From: Acidobacteriota bacterium
Lineage (GTDB): Bacteria; Acidobacteriota; Terriglobia; Acidiferrales; UBA7541
Reading direction: 5' to 3'
DNA: 6,040 nucleotides
Assembly: GCA_003153585.1 (NCBI GenBank)
Contig: PLZZ01000148.1
Location: 6,148-12,187 of the forward strand
The notes below the pieces were generated by a model. It searched no databases. It had not been told where the DNA came from and saw only the letters and a list, made by a program, of their open reading frames with translations. Position 1 is the first letter of the stretch; every line of letters begins with the position of its first letter. The translations under genes and the position numbers were made by a program. Positions 1 through 6,040 of this stretch are shown in pieces.

Positions 1-1278
1 GCTACCGCGTCGAATGGCATGAACCTCGCGAGCGGCGGTGTCCGCATCACCAGCAGCATCAAACGTCGCCAGCGCATCTTCGCCGTCACGCAAATCGCCG
101 CGTCGTTCGTGCTGCTCGCGGGCGCAAGCGTGTTGATCCGTACGCTGGTCGCGTTGCAAACCACCCGGACCGGCGTCGATACGCGTCACGTCCTGGTCGT
201 CGACGTTCCAGCGCTGTACTACGGAAAAACAACTGAGCAAGTCCTCGATTTTTACAAGGAATCGATACGTCAGATCGATGCGCTACCCGGCGTCACCGAG
301 ACGGCCGTCGCTGAGATCGCTCCCTGGCGAGATGCCGAAAACTTCGGTATCGGTTTGCAATTCTCTGGCGATGGTCACGTCCATGGAAAAGACGATCCTC
401 GCGCGCAATCGCGAACCGTCTCTCCCGGCTTTTTCACCGCGCTGGGCGTTCCCATTCTTGCCGGCCGCGATTTCAACGCGCTCGATGACCAGAATCAAGA
501 GCCGGTGGCGATCGTCAGCGCGACTCTGGCACAGCGCATGTTTCCTGGTCAGGATCCTATCAATCGCCATGTCTATTGGACCGATCCCGTGCTCGAGTTC
601 CTGCCGGGCACTGAGAGCGAAAAGGCGCGAGTCACGTCGCCGCACCGCATTATTGGGGTCGCCGCCGATGTGGACGACGATCATATCGTTCCTGCGCCCA
701 CCTCCACGATTTATAACTCCTTCGCAGACGGCGCGATGTTCGGCGGCCACCTCTTCATCCACACCACCGCAAATCCTTATTCGCTGGTAACGCCGGTAAC
801 GCAAATTATCCGGCAGTTGTCCGCCGATGAACCCGTTGAGCACCCGGCCACTCTCGAAGACATCCGTGCAAAAGTGCTTGCGCCAGACCGCTTGAACTCC
901 CTGGTCTTTGGCGTGTTCGCAGCGGTCGCGTTGCTGATTGCCGTCGTTGGCGTCGCGGGCGTACTGGCGTTTTCCGTCAGCGCGCGCACGCGCGAATTCG
1001 GCATCCGCTTGGCGCTTGGGTCACAGCCGGAAGATCTGCTCAGAGGCGTTGTCGCGGAAGGCGTGGTGATGGCTGCCGTTGGCGTTTTGGCGGGTGCCGC
1101 ATTTGGGCTGGTTGCGGCGCGCCTGGCAGGCAGTTATTTCGGCGACTTAAAAATGCCGGGCGCAGCGCCGGTGATCGTCTCTGCGCTTGTGCTGTTAGGC
1201 GCGGCGGTGGTCGCTTCGATGCTCCCGGCGGCACGCGCCGCCCGCGTTGACGTAATGCAAGCGCTGCGCTCGGAATGA
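1..1278 (+). CDS. ABC-type permease of the MacB/FtsX (ADOP-like) family, C-terminal part
   Basis: Partial gene: the frame is open to base 1 without a stop, so the ATG at 19 is probably an internal Met and not the start. Numbering from that Met, residues 19-46 form a transmembrane helix preceded by a basic stretch (KRRQR). Residues about 50-290 form an extracytoplasmic MacB-type periplasmic core domain, with the recurring SPGFFTALGVPILAGRDF motif at 135-152. Residues about 296-412 form a C-terminal FtsX domain with three hydrophobic segments, the conserved RTREFGIRLALG between the first two (323-334), and a PAARAARVDVMQALRSE end. Long Acidobacteriota permeases of this kind are usually about 800-900 residues with two FtsX units, so this would be the second half. 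Such proteins belong to the MacB/LolC/FtsX superfamily, whose members couple a cytoplasmic ATPase to periplasmic work; no ATPase gene is visible here, so the substrate is unknown. The family call is firm; the ADOP subtype is likely but rests on the missing N-terminal half. Confidence 0.9.
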   Translation, partial: ATASNGMNLASGGVRITSSIKRRQRIFAVTQIAASFVLLAGASVLIRTLVALQTTRTGVDTRHVLVVDVPALYYGKTTEQVLDFYKESIRQIDALPGVTETAVAEIAPWRDAENFGIGLQFSGDGHVHGKDDPRAQSRTVSPGFFTALGVPILAGRDFNALDDQNQEPVAIVSATLAQRMFPGQDPINRHVYWTDPVLEFLPGTESEKARVTSPHRIIGVAADVDDDHIVPAPTSTIYNSFADGAMFGGHLFIHTTANPYSLVTPVTQIIRQLSADEPVEHPATLEDIRAKVLAPDRLNSLVFGVFAAVALLIAVVGVAGVLAFSVSARTREFGIRLALGSQPEDLLRGVVAEGVVMAAVGVLAGAAFGLVAARLAGSYFGDLKMPGAAPVIVSALVLLGAAVVASMLPAARAARVDVMQALRSE

Positions 1279-1356
1279 TTTTTCCGCCGCGCCGCCCACA
1301 ATCCGAAGCGGTGCGTAGCGATGTAAGCAACCTCCCCATCGGTATCATCGTCTCTC

Positions 1357-2817
1357 CTAGAACCGATACGTGAAACCGAGATTCGCAGCGAGGGGGCCGG
1401 CGTTGTTAGCCACCGTGTTGAAAAACGTCCCGGGCTTAAAGCCGAGAAAGTTGAATGCGATGATGGTGTGTGGCGCGGGAGACCAGCGAATCTCCAGATC
1501 TCCTTGCGTGCCGAGATAGCGGGCATGGCTGGCGCCGGCTGGATCGATCAAGGCTCCGCTTCCAATCGCATATATCCCGTCGTGCGTTGATTCCCTCCAA
1601 TACCAGTTCCAGGAAAAGGCGCCTGTGATGTTGGTCTTCAGCTGGAATTGAAGCGCTGGATGCACATCGATCAGGTTCTGAGGACCCAGCAAAGGCTCAA
1701 TTGCCGGGCTAAAGTATGCGCCGCGCGGAAAAAGAGGATTGAAAGTTCCAAGAGACTCGTTCGCTTCATTACTGTCGCCGCTGTAAACGTCTGACCGCAA
1801 CAATGGCCGCGGATGAAAGCGCATGCGATCGAAAGTAAATCCGGTTTCGGTTGACACGCTCCAGGCGCGAATCGAGCCGCTGCCGAAACTTCCCCACTGG
1901 AAGTTTGGTTCCCAGTTGTAGTCCAAGCCTTTGCCGATCGGGCGGAACACTCTGGTTCCCACAGTGTGGCGAATTTCCTGTGCCGTGCCACGGTTGTATG
2001 TGACTAGCTTCGTGTCCTCGCCAATATAATAAACGTCGGCCTGGCCGCCGCTCACGATGGGGGCCGGAACAGTGAGATAGCTTCCCCACAGGCTTTCCGC
2101 GTGGTGCGGAACATCGTCGAAAAAACCGAGATTATTATCGACCGGTTTGACTGCGAATAGATCGATCCGCACGTGCGCGCTTTCCGCGATCACGCGAAAT
2201 CCGTCGAAACTCAGCTTCACGTTGGGGCCTTCGTTGTTGTCGAATAAGCGGCCGGAACCAAGCACCACTTCCTGGCGTCCCGCGCGCAAACTGATGCCAT
2301 GCGCGCTGCTGACGTGAGAGCCGATCTCCAGGAACGCTTGATGAACGTCGCCGCGGTCTTCGTCGGTCTGGGGCCGCGGGCCGCCATTCCTCCCGTCTTC
2401 GTAGTCGAACTCGAACTCGGAAAATAGACGGAAGTATTTTCCGGCGTGGAAATCGAAATGGGGCATCGCACGGTTGAAAACGTATCCGTTGTGGTCTTGA
2501 GGGCCCGCGCCAAAGAGGAAGTTGTCGTAATACTCGTATTGGATGCGGTATTCGAATCCGAGCGAGAGGTACATTTGCGGGTTGTCGCCAAATGGAATGT
2601 ACTTGGCCGGATCGAAGAAGTCCGTGCGCTTCGAAGAGTCGGCGAGAAAACTCCAATTCTGCTCGGCGGGAAAAGGATTCAGCGGTGGACGCAACGGATC
2701 TGGAGGCGGGCCAGGCGGCTGCGGATCCGGCGTCTGCGCGCCGGCTGACAACGCAAACAGCGCGATCAGCAGAGCGAGTAAAACAAAATACCAGCGCCGA
2801 CCGCTTGTGCTATTCAT
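1357..2817 (-). CDS. Alginate-export-family outer-membrane beta-barrel porin
   Basis: A 486-residue exported protein. Residues 1-27 are a signal peptide: basic n-region (GRRW), hydrophobic core VLLALLIALFAL, and a likely cut after AGA at 25-27. A proline-rich linker follows (about 29-50). The rest alternates polar and aromatic residues as in beta-strands and ends in TYRF, the terminal aromatic typical of outer-membrane barrels inserted by BamA. Motifs resembling the alginate-export family (Alginate_exp) are LRAGRQEVVLGSGRLFDNNE (177-196), then PNVKLSFDGFRV, GDSNEANESLGTFNPLFPRG (347-366) and LEIRWSPAPHT near the end. Length fits the family. Family members are generally diffusion channels for anionic or polysaccharide-like solutes; alginate itself should not be assumed as substrate, since no alginate biosynthesis gene is nearby. 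The ATG overlaps the stop of the upstream DoxX gene (ATGA), and no well-spaced Shine-Dalgarno precedes it, so translation is probably coupled. The stop is TAG at 1357-1359. Confidence 0.87.
   Translation of the reverse strand: MNSTSGRRWYFVLLALLIALFALSAGAQTPDPQPPGPPPDPLRPPLNPFPAEQNWSFLADSSKRTDFFDPAKYIPFGDNPQMYLSLGFEYRIQYEYYDNFLFGAGPQDHNGYVFNRAMPHFDFHAGKYFRLFSEFEFDYEDGRNGGPRPQTDEDRGDVHQAFLEIGSHVSSAHGISLRAGRQEVVLGSGRLFDNNEGPNVKLSFDGFRVIAESAHVRIDLFAVKPVDNNLGFFDDVPHHAESLWGSYLTVPAPIVSGGQADVYYIGEDTKLVTYNRGTAQEIRHTVGTRVFRPIGKGLDYNWEPNFQWGSFGSGSIRAWSVSTETGFTFDRMRFHPRPLLRSDVYSGDSNEANESLGTFNPLFPRGAYFSPAIEPLLGPQNLIDVHPALQFQLKTNITGAFSWNWYWRESTHDGIYAIGSGALIDPAGASHARYLGTQGDLEIRWSPAPHTIIAFNFLGFKPGTFFNTVANNAGPLAANLGFTYRF
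2814..2817 (-). other. ATGA stop/start overlap coupling DoxX and porin genes
   Basis: On the minus strand the porin ATG (2817-2815) overlaps the DoxX TGA (2816-2814). The bases just upstream of this ATG (GGTCGGGA) offer only a purine-rich stretch abutting the start codon, too close for a normal Shine-Dalgarno. Ribosomes finishing DoxX are therefore the likely source of porin initiation. The overlap is seen directly; the coupling is inferred. Confidence 0.8.
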
Positions 2818-3239
2818 TCCCGACCGGTTGAGCGCGAAGTGCGGGGAAAGAGTGTCGGTTGCGATGGCGTCGCTGCGATGAACAGCAAGCCGCCTGCCAT
2901 GGATGTGTTCTTCAGGAAGTTGATGAGCTGCGGAATATAGGCGGGTGTGCCGGTTGCCTGCCAGAATGCGTGCGCCACGAACGTGGTGGGAATCAGGAAG
3001 ACCAACAATGCCAGAGCGGCCAGTCGCGGATAGATGCCCAAGGCCAAGGCAAAGCCGGCAACTACTTCAAGGGTTCTGGCGCCGAGCATGAGAATGGGCA
3101 CCAGGTTGGCGGGAGCGCCATGTTCGAGGAGTTCTTTTGCGGCGCCGGCCTGATTGACGATCCCGAGTCCATTCAGCAGATATATCACCACAACGAGAAC
3201 ACGGGAAAAGATTAGTACATATCGTTGAAGAGAAGTCAT
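2814..3239 (-). CDS. DoxX-family inner-membrane protein
   Basis: A 141-residue protein with four predicted membrane helices (about 6-27, 46-67, 71-91 and 112-123). Family-like signatures are an R in the first helix (FSRVLVVVIYLLNG), GARTLEVVAGFALALGIYPR in the middle, and the C-terminal PQLINFLKNTSMAGGLLFIA typical of DoxX proteins. The family is widespread, small and polytopic; some members are linked to redox or quinone chemistry, but most have no assigned reaction, and none can be assigned here. A longer reading begins at a TTG at 3293, but the ATG at 3239 is preferred: AGGAG sits 6 bases upstream, and the extra 18 residues add no recognisable element. The stop TGA shares bases with the ATG of the downstream porin gene, making this the first gene of a two-gene operon. 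The tail after the fourth helix is polar and basic (RTSRSTGRE). Confidence 0.88.
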   Translation of the reverse strand: MTSLQRYVLIFSRVLVVVIYLLNGLGIVNQAGAAKELLEHGAPANLVPILMLGARTLEVVAGFALALGIYPRLAALALLVFLIPTTFVAHAFWQATGTPAYIPQLINFLKNTSMAGGLLFIAATPSQPTLFPRTSRSTGRE

Positions 3240-3535
3240 TGGCGACTCCTGCGCTGCACGGCCGAAGTTGCGGTCTACAGGCGCGGATTGCAAGTTCGGA
3301 CGGTGCCGCTGATAGCTGCGTTCTTGGATTTTTTCAGGCCGCAGGATGCCACAAGTGGTTAGTTAAACGCACGCAATACTGTTGAGCCGTACGACACCGC
3401 ACGCCCTCGCCTTCCTCACACGAGCCTTACGCCAACGTCGCAAGGGGTGAACGCCAAACTATCTTGAGAATCGCTGCCACCTCAAGTACTCTTTGGTACC
3501 GACCATTTGAACTCAACTCACAAGAAGAACACACA
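3240..3535. other. Divergent intergenic region between the DoxX operon and the GT-C gene
   Basis: About 0.3 kb separates two divergent transcription units and must hold at least the promoter of the DoxX/porin operon, unless that lies elsewhere. I scanned both strands for paired -35/-10 hexamers and found none convincing. The best plus-strand pair is TTGCAA (3288) with GATAGC (3311) at 17 bases, a poor -10. AAGGGGTGA at 3442-3450 looks like a Shine-Dalgarno, but no start codon follows at normal distance (the TTG at 3464 is 13 bases after its end). The in-frame reading of the downstream gene is open back to a TGA at 3383 and contains the non-ATG starts TTG 3464, TTG 3536 and GTG 3560. No RNA gene, repeat or terminator was recognised. 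Confidence 0.5.
3246..3250 (-). promoter_or_regulatory. Shine-Dalgarno site of the DoxX gene
   Basis: The minus strand reads AGGAG followed by six bases and then the ATG at 3239. This decides the start against the upstream in-frame TTG at 3293 and is the only good ribosome binding site in the DoxX/porin operon. Confidence 0.75.
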
Positions 3536-5071
3536 TTGGCGAATGGCAATCTACAAGCCGTGAAAATACTCAAAACCATTCTCTGGGTTTGGGCGACGCT
3601 CGTCCTAATCGCCACCGCAGCTGCGGTTTACCGTGGCTGGAAATGCGTAAACTTACCATACGAGCTGAACTACGGCGAAGGCCCGCTCATGTGGCAAGTA
3701 CTTAATGTGTGGAACCCTTCCATAGCTTACGGTCCCCTGGCTGGCGGCCCCCTGGTGATCTGGAACTATCCCCCGGCATACCTGTTCGCGGTCCGCGGCC
3801 TTTGGATGGTGCAAGGTGACCTCCTGTGGTCCGGTCGATTCGTGTCTTTTCTCAGCGGCCTGGGTATTGCCCTCCTGCTAGCAGCCGTTATCTATCGATC
3901 GCTCCCCAGCAGATTTGGCAGTTCGATTCGCCTCTGCGCTGCCGGCGTGGGATTACTTTTTTTATGCACCATGCCAGCCGTCCGATGGTTTCCGCTGATG
4001 CGGGTAGACTGGCTGGGGCTGCTCGCCACATATCTTGGAATCTTCTTCTTCCTCTCCGCTGAATCAAAGCATTGGAAAACCTATGTAGCATTCTTGTTCT
4101 TCCTGCTGGCGATTTGGACCAAACAGACGTTCCTGGCGGCTCCGCTTGCGTGCTTTCTTTTAACTCTCGTCACCGCCCCACGACGCGCGATCCGCCTTGG
4201 CTTGCTGTGCACCGGACTCGGTACAGCTGGGTTCTGGTTTGGCATGCGGTGGACGAACGGCGGCATCGCTCGTCATCTCATCTCGTACAACGTGCATAAA
4301 TTCAGCTTCGGGCGAGCTCTGGGGGGCGTCACCTCGGACCTCAGCCAGGCCAGGCTACTCCTGATTCTTGTTGGCGGGATCGTTATCGTTGCGGTTTCTC
4401 GGGTCAGCCGTATGACGCCCGTTCATGGATGGAAATCGTGGAAGGCCAAGCTAAGCCGGAGCCCTTTCTCATTGGCGCTTTCGGTCGAGATTCTCCACGC
4501 GCTTTTTGCTTTTCTGATCTCCTTCTCGTACGGCAAGATCGGATCCGATATCAATTATTTTCTGGAATTCGATGCCACCTTGTGCGTCTTGAGCGGACTT
4601 TCTCTTGCTGTTCTATTCTGGCAAGTACAGCGCGCTCCTCGGCTCAGCGCAGGTCTCGCCGCAGCACTCATGATTCCGGTAGTGTTGGCCGGGCAAAGTT
4701 TGGGTCCCACGTTCAATTCACTAGTCGGGTCTGACGGCACCCGGGCTATGCACTACGAACGCTCGGAGGCTTATCGCCAGCTGATTCCGCTCATTGCCAA
4801 CACGCCAGGCCCCGTTGTGTCCGATGACATGGTTCTGCTCACCCGGGCAGGGAAGGATACGGTGTTTGATCCGATCAACATGTGGTATTTGGCAGAGGTG
4901 GGAACGTGGGATCAGTCCCAATTTCTGGGCCGCATCGAATCGAAAGATTTCGCCATGATCATTATCTCCGACCCCACCAGATGGCATCCGCGATTGCTTC
5001 TCGCGATTCAAAAAGCATATCAGGTCGATCGCGTCGTCGGTCAATACCAGGTCTATCGTCCGCGCCAATAG
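3536..5071 (+). CDS. Polytopic membrane protein, GT-C-type glycosyltransferase-like
   Basis: About 511 residues from the chosen start. The first membrane helix (about 11-31) is followed by an extracytoplasmic loop with NYGEGP (45-50), in the place where GT-C enzymes of the GT39/ArnT type carry a catalytic acidic residue. Further helices run to about residue 390, with the conserved-looking MRVDWLGLL (155-163) and GKIGSDINYFLEF (333-345). A soluble C-terminal domain (about 424-511) carries PGPVVSDDMVLLTRAG, FDPINMWYLAE and the end GQYQVYRPRQ. GT-C enzymes move a sugar from a polyprenyl-phosphate carrier to an acceptor outside the cytoplasmic membrane; donor and acceptor cannot be told here. The start is unsure: no in-frame ATG lies before the first helix. 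TTG 3536 is chosen because AAGAAG lies 8 bases upstream; GTG 3560 would give the natural-looking MKILKTILW, and TTG 3464 adds 24 unremarkable residues. A GT2 gene follows after 91 bases. Catalytic function is inferred from topology and motifs; it could be an unclassified family. Confidence 0.72.
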   Translation: MANGNLQAVKILKTILWVWATLVLIATAAAVYRGWKCVNLPYELNYGEGPLMWQVLNVWNPSIAYGPLAGGPLVIWNYPPAYLFAVRGLWMVQGDLLWSGRFVSFLSGLGIALLLAAVIYRSLPSRFGSSIRLCAAGVGLLFLCTMPAVRWFPLMRVDWLGLLATYLGIFFFLSAESKHWKTYVAFLFFLLAIWTKQTFLAAPLACFLLTLVTAPRRAIRLGLLCTGLGTAGFWFGMRWTNGGIARHLISYNVHKFSFGRALGGVTSDLSQARLLLILVGGIVIVAVSRVSRMTPVHGWKSWKAKLSRSPFSLALSVEILHALFAFLISFSYGKIGSDINYFLEFDATLCVLSGLSLAVLFWQVQRAPRLSAGLAAALMIPVVLAGQSLGPTFNSLVGSDGTRAMHYERSEAYRQLIPLIANTPGPVVSDDMVLLTRAGKDTVFDPINMWYLAEVGTWDQSQFLGRIESKDFAMIIISDPTRWHPRLLLAIQKAYQVDRVVGQYQVYRPRQ

Positions 5072-5081
5072 CACTTCCGTC

Positions 5082-5110
5082 TTGATCTGTCCGTCCTCTC
5101 CGCATATCGT
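5082..5110 (+). promoter_or_regulatory. Possible sigma70-type promoter of the GT2 gene
   Basis: TTGATC (5082-5087) and TATCGT (5105-5110) are separated by exactly 17 bases; each matches four of six positions of the housekeeping consensus. Transcription would begin near 5117, giving a leader of about 45 bases before the GT2 ATG. A match of this quality can occur by chance, and read-through from the upstream gene is equally possible. Confidence 0.3.
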
Positions 5111-5146
5111 ACTCGCACACCGCGTCTCCGCGAATCTGCAATGAAA

Positions 5147-5155
5147 AGGGGGAGA
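5147..5155 (+). promoter_or_regulatory. Shine-Dalgarno site of the GT2 gene
   Basis: The purine run AGGGGGAGA contains GGAG at 5151-5154, eight bases before the ATG at 5163. It supports that start; an ATG at 5141 is out of frame with the GT2 gene. Confidence 0.75.
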
Positions 5156-5162
5156 ATCGAAC

Positions 5163-5864
5163 ATGATCCCAGACCTGCAGATTGTGATGCCCGTGCACAA
5201 CGAAGCCGCGGGCATCGGCCCCACATTGAAGGAATGGTATGACGAGTTGTCGCCGCAGGTGAGCTTTGAATTCATCATCACCGAAGACGGCAGCAAAGAC
5301 GCTACCAAAGAAGTGCTCATCGAGCTGGCCACCCGCTACCCAATCCTGCTGGACATGACCGACAAGCGACGTGGCTACACAGCAGCGATGATCGTCGGAA
5401 TGCGGATCAGCACTGCTCCCTACGTGCTGGCGGTGGACGCTGACGGGCAATTCGATCCGAAAGATTTTCGCAAATTCTGGCAGAAACGCGAACAGTCCCC
5501 GCTCTTGATCGGTTGGCGTCAATATCGCGCCGATGTTCTGGCCCGCAAGATCATGTCTAAGTCGTTCAAGACTCTGCATCGCCTTCTGTTCGGTCTGAGC
5601 CTACATGACGCCAGTTGCGGCTACGTCTTGATGCGCAGGTCAGCGCTTGAGGCGCTGTTGCCACAACTCGGGCTCGTTCCTGAAGGTTTCTGGCTGGAGG
5701 TCACCGCGCGGGCCAGCCGCAAAGGCATTTCGTTGGAGGAGGTCCCCATCAATCACAGGCGCCGCACTGCCGGTACCACCGTCGTCTACAAACCCTGGCG
5801 CGTACCCGCAATCGCCTGGCGCAACGCTACTGGCCTTTTGAGAGTCTGGCTTTCCCGCGCTTGA
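5163..5864 (+). CDS. Glycosyltransferase family 2, polyprenyl-phosphate sugar synthase type
   Basis: A 233-residue GT-A fold enzyme. The N-terminal nucleotide-sugar site shows IVMPVHNEAAGI (7-18) and ITEDGSKDAT (39-48). The metal-binding DXD motif is D92-A-D94 in VDADGQFDP. The acceptor side shows HDASCGYVLMRR (148-159), corresponding to the D..CGf.l.rR region of the family, and PEGFWLEVTARASRKG (173-188) followed by EEVPINHRRRTAGTT, the usual end of the catalytic domain. No membrane helix of the GtrB kind follows, so it resembles the short DPM1-like form, which transfers a sugar from a nucleotide donor to polyprenyl phosphate at the inner face of the membrane. The sugar cannot be told. It lies 91 bases after a GT-C-like membrane protein, a plausible user of its product. 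A strong Shine-Dalgarno supports the ATG. The GT2 assignment is firm; the lipid-phosphate acceptor is inferred, and a role in polysaccharide assembly is the alternative. Confidence 0.9.
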   Translation: MIPDLQIVMPVHNEAAGIGPTLKEWYDELSPQVSFEFIITEDGSKDATKEVLIELATRYPILLDMTDKRRGYTAAMIVGMRISTAPYVLAVDADGQFDPKDFRKFWQKREQSPLLIGWRQYRADVLARKIMSKSFKTLHRLLFGLSLHDASCGYVLMRRSALEALLPQLGLVPEGFWLEVTARASRKGISLEEVPINHRRRTAGTTVVYKPWRVPAIAWRNATGLLRVWLSRA

Positions 5865-6040
5865 CGGGACGATTCGGGGATCCTACGAGGAATGATGACG
5901 TAAAACTTTTGCTGCCTGTTAGCCGCAAAGCTGTTCAGCGAGCACACGGGCAAGAAGCGCGACAACAAATCCACCGATCGGTTTGGTCGACGCCGAAAGT
6001 TGATCCGCTACGTCCGACAGCGAATTTACTCGTTCAGGAG
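5865..6040. other. Stretch after the GT2 gene with no supported gene
   Basis: The 176 bases after the GT2 stop hold no clear gene. ACGAGGA directly precedes two ATG codons (5892 and 5895) that meet a TAA at 5901 after one further codon. In the same plus frame the sequence then stays open from 5904 to the window end without an ATG, GTG or TTG near its beginning; its translation is very basic (for example TGKKRDNKSTDRFGRRRKL). This may be a decayed gene remnant or chance. I found no terminator with a stem followed by a T run. Confidence 0.4.
6036..6040 (+). promoter_or_regulatory. Possible Shine-Dalgarno of a gene beyond the window
   Basis: The last five bases are AGGAG on the plus strand. They would fit a ribosome binding site for a start codon a few bases past the edge, which cannot be seen. 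Confidence 0.25.

Noticed and set aside
283..843. 186-residue open frame antisense to the permease
   Set aside because: It lies wholly inside a well-supported gene on the other strand, has no recognisable domain, and its composition is what the complement of GC-rich coding DNA gives.
1279..1356. Possible bidirectional terminator in the convergent gap, with GTATC and GATAC about 18 bases apart
   Set aside because: The stem is only five base pairs with a long loop and no T run on either strand.
3240..3293. 18-residue N-terminal extension of the DoxX protein from TTG 3293
   Set aside because: A canonical AGGAG lies inside it, 6 bases before the ATG at 3239, and the family normally begins just before the first helix.
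3447..3467. Six-codon reading frame GTG...TGA overlapping the TTG at 3464, as a possible leader peptide
   Set aside because: It has no ribosome binding site at a usable distance and no composition typical of attenuator peptides.
4721..5579. Two overlapping antisense frames of about 200 residues each (4721-5332 and 4962-5579) covering the end of the GT-C gene and most of GT2
   Set aside because: Both overlap genes with clear motifs, overlap each other in different frames, and show no family features; they look like shadows of GC-rich coding sequence.
5853..5869. Hairpin TCCCG / CGGGA around the GT2 stop codon
   Set aside because: A five-base-pair stem with no following T run; too weak to call an intrinsic terminator.

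Overview
The window looks like a piece of a GC-rich chromosome from the phylum Acidobacteriota. The main reason is the gene entering at the left edge: it resembles the C-terminal half of the long MacB/FtsX-type permeases that occur in large numbers in that phylum (often called ADOP, acidobacterial duplicated orphan permeases). The other families present (DoxX, alginate-export-type porin, GT-C and GT2 glycosyltransferases) fit a diderm environmental bacterium but do not settle the taxonomy. This assignment is inferred from protein family character, not from a database match.

Layout: (1) 1-1278, plus strand: 3' part of an ABC-type permease, cut by the window edge. (2) 1279-1356: a short convergent gap with no clear terminator. 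(3) 3239-1357, minus strand: a two-gene operon, a small DoxX-family membrane protein followed by an outer-membrane beta-barrel of the alginate-export type. The two overlap by 4 bases (ATGA), and only the first gene has a good ribosome binding site. (4) 3240 to about 3535: a divergent intergenic region of about 0.3 kb. (5) 3536-5071, plus strand: a polytopic membrane protein resembling GT-C glycosyltransferases, with an uncertain non-ATG start. (6) 5163-5864, plus strand: a soluble GT2 glycosyltransferase of the dolichol-phosphate-mannose-synthase type, with a strong ribosome binding site and a possible promoter of its own. (7) 5865-6040: no supported gene; the window ends on AGGAG, possibly the ribosome binding site of a gene starting just outside.

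Working together: the clearest functional pairing is the GT2 enzyme with the GT-C-like membrane protein. GT2 enzymes of this shape typically load a sugar onto a polyprenyl phosphate in the cytoplasm, and GT-C enzymes typically use such lipid-linked sugars on the periplasmic side. The DoxX/porin operon is tightly coupled, but its joint role cannot be read from the sequence. I see no tRNA, rRNA, CRISPR array, transposase or phage gene. Nothing here clearly amounts to a new biological system; the coupled DoxX/porin pair and the GT-C/GT2 pair are the most worthwhile leads.
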